Shown: in pieces, positions 44,876 through 51,984 of the stretch
Layout of the letters: every line of letters begins with the position of its first letter
How positions within the stretch are numbered: the first letter of the stretch is position 1
From: Niabella sp.
GTDB lineage: Bacteria > Bacteroidota > Bacteroidia > Chitinophagales > Chitinophagaceae
Direction of reading: 5' to 3'
Assembly (NCBI RefSeq): GCF_030150205.1
Contig: NZ_JASLGT010000014.1
Coordinates: 30,712 to 94,711 of the forward strand
DNA length: 64,000 bases
The notes under the pieces: model-generated
Database searches by the model: none
What the model was told of the DNA's origin: nothing
Seen by the model: the letters and a program-made list of their open reading frames with translations, nothing else
Translations under genes and position numbers: made by a program

Positions 44876-45505
44876 ATGCAAATTAAAATACACACCCATG
44901 ATAAAGTACTCTATCTCTGCGACCAGCCTGATGCCTATTTAAAAGAGCTGCTGCACCATCCCGAAACGGTGCTGATCGATGAACTGGATACACATTCCAT
45001 AAAGGCAATGCTGCGGGAGCTGACCCTTCCGGAAATCAAAACCGGCATCTTCGTTCACCCGGATTTTGAGCAGCTGAAACATGCTTTTTTCCGGAAGTTT
45101 GAGATCATCCGGGCGGGCGGCGGTTTGGTGTTAAATGAAAGCGGGGAAGTGCTGATGATTCACCGCCGTGGCTTTTGGGATCTTCCTAAAGGAAAACTGG
45201 ATGAAGGCGAAACCATTGAAGCCTGTGCCCTCCGGGAGGTAAAAGAAGAAACCGGACTATCGCAGGTTGAACTGGGCGCTCCCTTGCTCATTACCTATCA
45301 TACCTATGAACAGGGCACCCATCATATCCTGAAGGAATCGCACTGGTTTATGATGAAAGGAACGGCTACGGAACAACTGGTTCCGCAAACCGAAGAAGAC
45401 ATTACTGAAATCGGCTGGGTGGCCCCTGCACAGATTGCGGCATATAAGACGCAGGCCTACCCTTCCATCGTGGATGTGCTGGATACATGGGAGCAAGCCT
45501 CCTGA
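44876..45505 (+). CDS. NUDIX hydrolase
   Basis: 209 residues. An N-terminal ~75-residue region (HDKVLYLCDQPDAYLKELLHHPETVLIDEL) precedes the NUDIX domain. The NUDIX box runs GKLDEGETIEACALREVKEETGL, with the three acidic metal ligands REVKEE, and is preceded by GFWDLPKG. Members hydrolyse nucleoside diphosphates linked to another moiety; the substrate cannot be inferred. This two-part layout is common in Bacteroidota NUDIX proteins found beside pyrE. It is divergent from pyrE. Confidence 0.92.
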   Translation: MQIKIHTHDKVLYLCDQPDAYLKELLHHPETVLIDELDTHSIKAMLRELTLPEIKTGIFVHPDFEQLKHAFFRKFEIIRAGGGLVLNESGEVLMIHRRGFWDLPKGKLDEGETIEACALREVKEETGLSQVELGAPLLITYHTYEQGTHHILKESHWFMMKGTATEQLVPQTEEDITEIGWVAPAQIAAYKTQAYPSIVDVLDTWEQAS

Positions 45506-45539
45506 GCTTGTTGATAGCCCTCTTTCTGTAGTAAAAGCT

Positions 45540-45660
45540 TAAACGCAATGTGCGCAAAGAATCCGCCAGGGCCGCAATGGCAATACGGTCAACACGTATA
45601 TCACTGCGCTTGGCGAACGTTGCGAAATCCTTGCGGCCGTTGCGTTAAAAAAAGCCTGGG
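45540..45660. repeat. CGCAA-rich intergenic repeat
   Basis: Contains ACGCAATGTGCGCAAAGAATCCGCCAGGGCCGCAATGG and TTGCGAAATCCTTGCGGCCGTTGCG-type words shared with 8.1, 49.8 and 54.6 kb. No gene. Confidence 0.6.
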
Positions 45661-45779
45661 ATTTGTACCGGTACACGAAACATGCGATTTAACCAACCTT
45701 AGTAAATTATTAACGCTTGTCTTACAGACCTTTTCTTTTGAAGCTCGTCTTTATATCAGAACCACATTTATTAAAAAAC

Positions 45780-45788
45780 AAAGGAGGT
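45780..45788 (+). promoter_or_regulatory. strong Shine-Dalgarno site
   Basis: AAAGGAGGT lies 4 bp before ATG 45793. Extended anti-SD complementarity of this strength is rare in Bacteroidota and stands out against the other genes here. Confidence 0.75.
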
Positions 45789-45792
45789 CATT

Positions 45793-46263
45793 ATGAAAAA
45801 GTTATTCATTGTAATGATGTTGGTAAGCGGAATGGCCGCAGTACAATCTGCCAGTGCCCAGGTGAATATTCATGTGAATATCGGCAATCAGCCACAATGG
45901 GGTCCTCACGGATATAACCAGGCCCGTTATTACTATTTACCTGAGATTAATGCGTATTACGACGTATATAACCGGACCTATATTTACCAGGACCGGAGAA
46001 GCTGGGTAACTACCCGACAGCTCCCCCGTCAGTTTGCAAATGTCAATCTTTATAACACCTATAAAGTAGTGATCAATTCGCCCAATCCATGGCGGGATAA
46101 TAACGCTCACTGGAATCGTTATAACCGGTACCGTTATGATCACACACAGGTATCGATAAGAGATTATGCCGCTCATAATAACAGGCGGGACAGGGGAATT
46201 TATGACCGGGTAAACCGGAACAACGACTATGCCCACGACCGGGGCGGCAACAGACGCCGTTAA
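45793..46263 (+). CDS. secreted Tyr/Asn/Arg-rich hypothetical protein
   Basis: 156 residues. The signal peptide is MKKLFIVMMLVSGMAAVQSASAQ, with cleavage after SAQ. The mature part begins VNIHVNIGNQPQWGPHGYNQARYYYLPEINAYYD and is very rich in Tyr, Asn and Arg. It ends in an arginine/aspartate/asparagine tail (RRDRGIYDRVNRNNDY ... GGNRRR). It resembles small periplasmic or surface proteins of Bacteroidota with GxxPxYY motifs. There is no enzymatic motif. A strong ribosome binding site and a strong terminator at 46287-46322 suggest it is made in quantity. Confidence 0.78.
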   Translation: MKKLFIVMMLVSGMAAVQSASAQVNIHVNIGNQPQWGPHGYNQARYYYLPEINAYYDVYNRTYIYQDRRSWVTTRQLPRQFANVNLYNTYKVVINSPNPWRDNNAHWNRYNRYRYDHTQVSIRDYAAHNNRRDRGIYDRVNRNNDYAHDRGGNRRR

Positions 46264-46286
46264 CAGCTATTGCTGCGATTATATAC

Positions 46287-46322
46287 AGAGCTGTATCAGG
46301 ATGCTGATACAGCTCTTTTTTT
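46287..46322 (+). terminator. strong rho-independent terminator
   Basis: AGAGCTGTATCAG (46287-46299) pairs perfectly over 13 bp with CTGATACAGCTCT (46304-46316), GATG loop, followed by seven T. It also faces the convergent DUF2851 gene. Confidence 0.95.
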
Positions 46323-46346
46323 ATAGCGGGGTCATTCCCGGTGATT

Positions 46347-47609
46347 TTATTTTTCCCTTTTAAGCAGGCAGTTCCCCGCTGCGCAGTAAAGGCATTTACG
46401 GGCATCGCAATACCGGGTCTTTAATTCAATAAACGCCTGCGAATCCATTGCCGACTGGCTCACCAGTCCCAGGCATTCGAATCCCCTGGTGATCTTATTT
46501 TTTTCCGGTCTTGTTTCTTCCAGCCACCGGATAGCCTTTTCCTTCAGATGATTTCTACCGTATACATTTCCATAGGCAAAGAGCAACGGGGCAATGGTAT
46601 TGATCACAATGTTATCGATCATTGAAGCACCGATCGATTTTATTTTCATCGGGCTTGCTTCAGTTAATATGTAGTGATAATGCCAGAAATCATTGGCATC
46701 TACCTTAAACCATTCCCGAACGGTATCTAAAACATCTTCCCGGATAATCTTTGAGAACAAATGCGCCGATGCGGCAATTACGGCTGCCAGCTGCGCCAGG
46801 CGTACCGTGGGAAAGCTGCCGGGGCGCATCCGTAAAAAATGTACGGGGTGTGCCACCGGTAACAGGTTGTATTTTTTCCGGAGAAACCGGTACTCCCGTT
46901 GCAACATCACCGGATAAGGATCCTCAAAATGGTCGTTGAGCAACCCGGCCTGCCCCAGCAGCAAGGCCTCCAGTTGCTGGATCCGTTGTTTATGTTTGGC
47001 CAGTAAGGTTACCGGAAGGCTTTTTGCAATGGCTTCAAAGGCATCTGCATTCACCGGAAGTCCAAAATTTTTTGCCAGCAGCCACCAAAAGCTTTCCTCC
47101 CAATGCTGATGATTCGCTTTCAGGTAATCTTCAATGACCGCTCCTTTCCGGATCAATCGCTCTGCCACCAGCCTGCTTTTCCATACATTAAGAATGATAT
47201 CCGGCACCGTCGCGATCAGCTTTTCACAGGGAATAAAAGATTGTGCATGCAGCAACGTTTCATACCGGTTCAGCAGGCTTCTTGAAACCAGCGTCTTTAG
47301 CTCAACAACAGGCAATGCGCCGTTGCCGGCCTCATCATCTTCATACACCACATGGAGGATCACTTTCCGGTAGTTACGGTCGTGCTGATGCAGGTGGCGG
47401 TTCCAATCTGAAGTTTTGAGATGCAATTCGACGGAGCCCGCCCAAAGGGTGGTTCCGATACGGATGCGTGCATGTTCAAAATCCGGCCCCTGATTCCGGT
47501 TTAATAGGCCTACATTCAATACCTGCACGGGGGTTCCGTCTGTTGTTGTTAAAGACCGGGCATTAAAATACTGGAACTGCCAGATATACTGGAGTAGCTG
47601 TTCGTTCAT
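46347..47609 (-). CDS. DUF2851 family protein
   Basis: 420 residues, cytoplasmic. The N-terminus has IWQFQYFNARSLTT and the GLLNRNQGPDFEHARIRIG block that defines the family, followed by VELHLKTSDWNRHLHQHDRNY. The C-terminus has a cysteine cluster CDARKCLYCAAGNC (C-x4-C-x2-C-x4-C), suggesting a bound metal or Fe-S centre. The QGPDF...D and E-x-HxK features recall nuclease-like proteins, but the activity of the family is not known to me. It is widespread in Bacteroidota as a single gene and here is convergent to the Tyr-rich protein. Confidence 0.92.
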   Translation of the reverse strand: MNEQLLQYIWQFQYFNARSLTTTDGTPVQVLNVGLLNRNQGPDFEHARIRIGTTLWAGSVELHLKTSDWNRHLHQHDRNYRKVILHVVYEDDEAGNGALPVVELKTLVSRSLLNRYETLLHAQSFIPCEKLIATVPDIILNVWKSRLVAERLIRKGAVIEDYLKANHQHWEESFWWLLAKNFGLPVNADAFEAIAKSLPVTLLAKHKQRIQQLEALLLGQAGLLNDHFEDPYPVMLQREYRFLRKKYNLLPVAHPVHFLRMRPGSFPTVRLAQLAAVIAASAHLFSKIIREDVLDTVREWFKVDANDFWHYHYILTEASPMKIKSIGASMIDNIVINTIAPLLFAYGNVYGRNHLKEKAIRWLEETRPEKNKITRGFECLGLVSQSAMDSQAFIELKTRYCDARKCLYCAAGNCLLKREK

Positions 47610-47639
47610 AGGTTGCTATTTTTCTTGGTTATTAAATAC

Positions 47640-48230
47640 TCATTCGTCTTCCGCGAACTTGTACTGCAATTTACGCATTTCCTGTAATATTCTGCTCACC
47701 GGCAATCCCATTACATTATAAAAATCCCCGTTGATATTTTTTATGCCCACTACGCCGATCCACTCCTGTATGGCATAGGATCCGGCTTTATCAAAAGGCT
47801 GGTATTGGTCTATATAGTAAACGATCTGCTGCAGTGTTAACGGATGAAAGGTTACTTCTGTAACATCCGAAAAAAGAACCTCCTGTGCACCCTTTAACAG
47901 CGCAACTCCGGTAATAACCTGGTGGGTACGGTTCTGCAAACGGGTAAGGATGTCAATCGCATCTTCCCTGCTTTTGGGTTTACCGATCACCTGGTTATCC
48001 AACACCACAACTGTATCCGCTGCCAGCACAATCGTATCACCGGCAACGCCCTCTAATATGGCTTCCGCTTTTCTCCGGGCTACATCCGCAATCGCCGCTT
48101 GCAGGTCCAGCGCCGGGTCGAAGCTTTCGTCAATTTCTTTTGTACGGATCTCAAACGGAACATCCGCCCATTCCAGTATCTGTTTGCGGCGGGGCGATGA
48201 AGAGGCTAAAATAATACGGTTGCTGGCCAT
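47640..48230 (-). CDS. maf: Maf family nucleotide pyrophosphatase
   Basis: 196 residues. The N-terminus ILASSSPRRKQILEWADVPFEI is the Maf substrate loop (SxSPRR). Then come VARRKAEAI, LAADTVVVLDNQVIGKPKSREDA with the catalytic Asp, the TGVAL block and the C-terminal YAIQEWIGVVGIKNINGDFYNVMGLP. Maf proteins hydrolyse dTTP/UTP or modified nucleotides, often linked with cell division arrest. It lies in the conserved order KdsC-like HAD, UbiA, Maf on the minus strand, with only 6 bp between it and the UbiA gene. Confidence 0.96.
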   Translation of the reverse strand: MASNRIILASSSPRRKQILEWADVPFEIRTKEIDESFDPALDLQAAIADVARRKAEAILEGVAGDTIVLAADTVVVLDNQVIGKPKSREDAIDILTRLQNRTHQVITGVALLKGAQEVLFSDVTEVTFHPLTLQQIVYYIDQYQPFDKAGSYAIQEWIGVVGIKNINGDFYNVMGLPVSRILQEMRKLQYKFAEDE

Positions 48231-48236
48231 TATAAC

Positions 48237-49169
48237 TTATAGATAAAAATAAAAAATGCCCATGGATAAAATACCGGTCAGCATCAGGCCCTTTGTAACC
48301 ATGCTCAGGTAATGATATGCTGCCGGTGTACCAGCCGGTATCAGTTTCCGGAAGAGGTATCCTGCCGGCAACAGGATCAATGCCACACAATACACTACAC
48401 CCGGCCACCACCCCAGTTGAAGGATATAGAACTGCACCACCAGCAGCAGCGCCATCAGCAGGGTGAGCCATACAGCCACATAAACCTTGGTAGCATTTAC
48501 CCCCCAGGCAATCGGCATGGTATTGCAGCCATATTTGCGGTCGCCCGTAATGTCTTCCACATCTTTTATCGCCTCCCGTACCAAAGAAATGATAAAGGCA
48601 AAACCGGCATATAAGACGGCAAAACGAAAAAGCTTCAGCTGACCCGGATGCCCGTTACCAAAGGCATCGGAGAACGAAAATTTGGAAAGAAAGATGATCA
48701 TGATCGTCCAGGCCGTCAGCAGTGAAATCACCACATTGCCGATCAGGATTTCTTTTTTGAATTTTACAGAATAGAACCAGAGCAACAGCACACAGGCCAT
48801 ATTGGCTGCAACCAGGTACCATCTCGAAAACGAATTTACGGCAACGGCGGTCAGCAGCACTCCCAGTACACTCAGCACCAGGTGCCAGACCAGGGCCCAC
48901 CGGCGGTTGATGTATTTACCAATGATCATTTTCTGCGGCTTATTGATCCGGTCGATATTCATATCAAAATAATCATTGATGATATTGCCCGCGGCCGCTA
49001 TAAACACAGATGCCAGTACGAGGAGAATGAATTGCATGCGATCGCCCTCCGGGATCCGGTCGCGGTAAATGGGATGATAAATGCAGTATTGAAACATCAC
49101 CTGCGTTAACGCAATAAATATAAGATTCGGGTAACGTACCAATCTGAGAAATGCAGCTATCTTCTTCAT
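48237..49169 (-). CDS. UbiA prenyltransferase (geranylgeranylglycerol-phosphate synthase-like)
   Basis: 310 residues from ATG 49169, nine predicted membrane helices. The two Asp-rich motifs are NDYFDMNIDRINKP (N-D-x2-D-x3-D) and the second DVEDITGDRKYG, which bind the prenyl diphosphate. The Bacteroidota order with Maf and the KdsC-like gene is often annotated as geranylgeranylglycerol-phosphate geranylgeranyltransferase, but the acceptor may be another lipid or quinone. The alternate start further upstream overlaps the KdsC-like gene and shows no family sequence. Confidence 0.92.
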   Translation of the reverse strand: MKKIAAFLRLVRYPNLIFIALTQVMFQYCIYHPIYRDRIPEGDRMQFILLVLASVFIAAAGNIINDYFDMNIDRINKPQKMIIGKYINRRWALVWHLVLSVLGVLLTAVAVNSFSRWYLVAANMACVLLLWFYSVKFKKEILIGNVVISLLTAWTIMIIFLSKFSFSDAFGNGHPGQLKLFRFAVLYAGFAFIISLVREAIKDVEDITGDRKYGCNTMPIAWGVNATKVYVAVWLTLLMALLLVVQFYILQLGWWPGVVYCVALILLPAGYLFRKLIPAGTPAAYHYLSMVTKGLMLTGILSMGIFYFYL

Positions 49170-49183
49170 CCGGTTTTTTAAAT

Positions 49184-49705
49184 TTAAGTGGAAGCGACCT
49201 GCGCATCCATTCCCCAATGTCCGTTACTGCGCAATACTTTTTCAATCACCTCCCGCACACAGCCTTTTCCACCGGTATGTCCGGAAACAAAGATTGCTTT
49301 TTGCAATATTTCGCTAACAGCATCGGCGGGGCAGGCCGATAATCCCACGATATCAAACACCGGCAGATCCGGTATATCATCTCCCATAAACAGCACCGTT
49401 TCCGGAGCTGCCTGCTGTTCCTGCATCCATTGCCGGATAAAGGCCTGTTTATCCTTGATTCCAAAATAAATTTCACGGATACCCAGTTTATTTAAACGTC
49501 CCTGTACCGCTGATGGACCGGATCCGGAAACGATGAGGATCCGGTACCCCTGTTTGATGGCCAGCTGGAGTGCATAGCCGTCTTTTACATGCATTACGCG
49601 GGCCCATTCACCACTTTCCAGTATCAGCAGGTCTCCATTCGTCAGCACGCCATCTACGTCAAATATAAACACCTTTATTTGCTGAAATCGCTGCAACAGG
49701 TTCAT
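49184..49705 (-). CDS. KdsC-family HAD phosphatase
   Basis: 173 residues, compact HAD without cap. Motif I is FIFDVDGVLTNG, motif II is LIVSGSGP, the Lys is in IKDKQAFI and motif III is GDDIPDLPVFD. This matches 3-deoxy-D-manno-octulosonate-8-phosphate phosphatase (KdsC/YrbI), required for Kdo of the lipopolysaccharide core, though YrbI-type enzymes are also found without Kdo synthesis nearby. The gene ends 14 bp before the UbiA start. Confidence 0.9.
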   Translation of the reverse strand: MNLLQRFQQIKVFIFDVDGVLTNGDLLILESGEWARVMHVKDGYALQLAIKQGYRILIVSGSGPSAVQGRLNKLGIREIYFGIKDKQAFIRQWMQEQQAAPETVLFMGDDIPDLPVFDIVGLSACPADAVSEILQKAIFVSGHTGGKGCVREVIEKVLRSNGHWGMDAQVAST

Positions 49706-49769
49706 GTGATCTTTATTTTTGTTAAGGGTGATGCAAATGTATTGGATTCAGCTGAATCGCCGAAACGAA

Positions 49770-49990
49770 GCGATCCCTGCTTAACGTAAAGCATCCGCAA
49801 CAACCGCAACGGGAGATTACGGGGTTCAATATCTTCGCGCACTTAGCGAAAAAGCCTTGCGGTTCCTTGCGGTTTAAAGTGTAACAGCAATGTGCGCAAA
49901 GCACCCGCAACGATCGCAGGAAGATCAAATGTTGTCCTCGCGGTCCTTTGCGAAAAACCGCGCACTCCCTGCGGTTTCACAGTTAACCTT
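49770..49990. repeat. CGCAA-rich intergenic repeat
   Basis: CATCCGCAACAACCGCAACGGGAG, TTGCGGTTCCTTGCGG and ATGTGCGCAAAGCACCCGCAACG are repeats of the family seen at 8.1 and 45.5 kb. The 329-bp gap between the KdsC-like and DUF2520 genes holds nothing else. Confidence 0.6.
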
Positions 49991-50034
49991 TATATGCGCC
50001 CGTGTCAGATTTAAATTCAATGACGCTCATTTTA

Positions 50035-50793
50035 TCAATGCCGCATCAGTGCCTCTGTTAAAAAGTTATAAACAGTCAGGTGCTCCGGGTAATTTTTCAA
50101 AAGCTCCTGGTGGCGATGGATCGTATCCAGGTCCTTCCGTGCAGCGGGCCCTGTTTGCATCTGGGAGGGCGATTCCCGTTCCAGGCGGTCCACCGTATTC
50201 CGGATCAGCGGCAGTAATTCACTGAAGGAGATGCCCTCTTTTTTACAAAAAGACTCCGCCAGGTCAAATAAATAGTTGGTAAAATTACTGGCAAATACCG
50301 CAGCCACATGTAACCGCGACCGTTTATCCAGATCTGCCAGGTGTACCGGATTGTGCGTAATTGACGCCGCCAGCTGGTCCAGCACCTTTTGTGTGTCCTT
50401 ATTAGAAGCCTCGGTGTACATCGTTAGCTCCGGAATGTTTTCCTGCTGCTTGCGCATACTTTGCAGGGGGTAAAAAACGCCGTAATTACCTGTAACGTCT
50501 TTTAATACTTCCATAGGTACTGCTGCCGCTGTATGCGCTACAATTTTGTCCTTTAACCGCAGGTCGGCTGCAATGGTTGCTATGGCGGTATCTGCCACGG
50601 CGATCAGATATACATCGGCCGTTTTAAGAATTAGGCTGGTATAGTTGGCCGATTCCGTATTCCACTCGTATGCAAGTGCTGAAGCGGCCGCCGCATTGCG
50701 CCCATAAACCTGCTGGATCACATGCCCGGCCTTCAGCAGTTTGCGGCCAAGTACCGCTGCCACATTCCCCGATCCGATTATAACAATATTCAT
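50035..50793 (-). CDS. Rossmann-like/DUF2520 domain protein
   Basis: 252 residues from ATG 50793. The N-terminal Rossmann fold has IVIIGSGNVAAVLGRKLLKAGH and VAHTAAAVPMEVL; the C-terminal part is the helical DUF2520 domain (HVAAVFASNFTNYLFDLAESFCKKEGISFSELLPLI) that resembles ketopantoate/proline reductase dimerisation domains. It is likely an NAD(P)-dependent reductase of unknown substrate. Longer in-frame readings beyond the ATG have no family sequence. It is divergent from the alpha/beta hydrolase at 50923. Confidence 0.93.
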   Translation of the reverse strand: MNIVIIGSGNVAAVLGRKLLKAGHVIQQVYGRNAAAASALAYEWNTESANYTSLILKTADVYLIAVADTAIATIAADLRLKDKIVAHTAAAVPMEVLKDVTGNYGVFYPLQSMRKQQENIPELTMYTEASNKDTQKVLDQLAASITHNPVHLADLDKRSRLHVAAVFASNFTNYLFDLAESFCKKEGISFSELLPLIRNTVDRLERESPSQMQTGPAARKDLDTIHRHQELLKNYPEHLTVYNFLTEALMRH

Positions 50794-50922
50794 AATATAA
50801 ATACCTTTGCGATCGCTGATGAAACAGTGTATGAGCTCCCTGATGGATTCAGGAGTCTGTTCAAACCAGGTTCCATCCGACCATAAAACATCCACCAAGG
50901 GTGGAAAATAAAAATTCAACGG

Positions 50923-51765
50923 ATGAAATTACAAAATTTTATAAAGGAGCTCTACAAAACCCGTATCCGCCTGCTGGCGCTGGTATCCAAAAAGCGGGCA
51001 GGCAACTATGCCTTCCGGCTTTTTTGTACGCCGTTGGGCAAGACCAGCTATACGCTCAGCCCGCAGCTGCAGTCGGCGGAGCAGCTTTCCCTTGTATACG
51101 GGCAACAACCCCTAAAGGGATACCGCTGGAACAAAGGCGGGTTGCGCAAACTGCTGATTGCACATGGCTTTCGCTCGCATACGCAGCGGTTCGAGCACCT
51201 CATTCCCCAGCTAATCGAAAAAGGCTATGAGGTTACTGCATTTGATGCACCGGCACATGGCCGGAGTGGCGGCAAACAGATCAACGCTATTGATTATATG
51301 CAGCTGATCACCCGCCTCACGGAACAATATGGACCTTTTGATACTTATATCGGACATTCCTTTGGCGGACTGGCAGTAGCGCTGGCGGTTTCGGAACTCC
51401 CCCGCAATGCATCCATAAAAATGGTACTCTTTGCTCCCGCTGCCGACACCACCGGTCTTGCGGCCGTCTTTTTAAAACAAATGGCCATTACCGACCCGGA
51501 AATACAGCAACACTTCTTTAATAATGTACGCCGCCTCAGCGGTAAAGACCTGAGCTGGTTTACCATAAAAAGATGTTTGCCCGCTCTTCACAGCAGTATT
51601 CTCTGGATCCACGACAAGGACGACCGGATCACCCCGGTAAAGGAAGCCTACGAGATACAGCAAATGGCTCCCGGCCATATCCGCTTTATTTTTACCGAAG
51701 GCCTGGGACATAGTAAGATCTATCGCGATTCCGCCATACTGGAAAAAGTAGCCGGATTCCTTTAG
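50923..51765 (+). CDS. alpha/beta hydrolase
   Basis: 280 residues, serine hydrolase. The fold shows LLIAHGFRSHTQRF, the nucleophile elbow GHSFGGLAVA with Ser, and C-terminal VLWIHDKDDRITP-like (ILWIHDKDDRITP) holding Asp and GLGHSKI holding His, which completes the triad. The N-terminus is rich in Arg/Lys with no signal peptide. The substrate is unknown; lipase/esterase-type members are common. Confidence 0.9.
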   Translation: MKLQNFIKELYKTRIRLLALVSKKRAGNYAFRLFCTPLGKTSYTLSPQLQSAEQLSLVYGQQPLKGYRWNKGGLRKLLIAHGFRSHTQRFEHLIPQLIEKGYEVTAFDAPAHGRSGGKQINAIDYMQLITRLTEQYGPFDTYIGHSFGGLAVALAVSELPRNASIKMVLFAPAADTTGLAAVFLKQMAITDPEIQQHFFNNVRRLSGKDLSWFTIKRCLPALHSSILWIHDKDDRITPVKEAYEIQQMAPGHIRFIFTEGLGHSKIYRDSAILEKVAGFL

Positions 51766-51984
51766 CAAGATACGCACAATCGTTCGTTTTATCCTGTTCG
51801 GGGAGCTGCCGGAGCGCTGTACAGAAGGCATCATAGAATAATAATATATGGTATAAATCTGTGAAAAGCAATACCTGAAAAGCAAAAACACGCACCCCCT
51901 CCGGGGAAAAATTAAGCGGATTTAAAAAAAAAATTCTAATCTTGCCCAAAATTTGGTAATAAAAAGCGTTGTTCAGAAAAGCAT

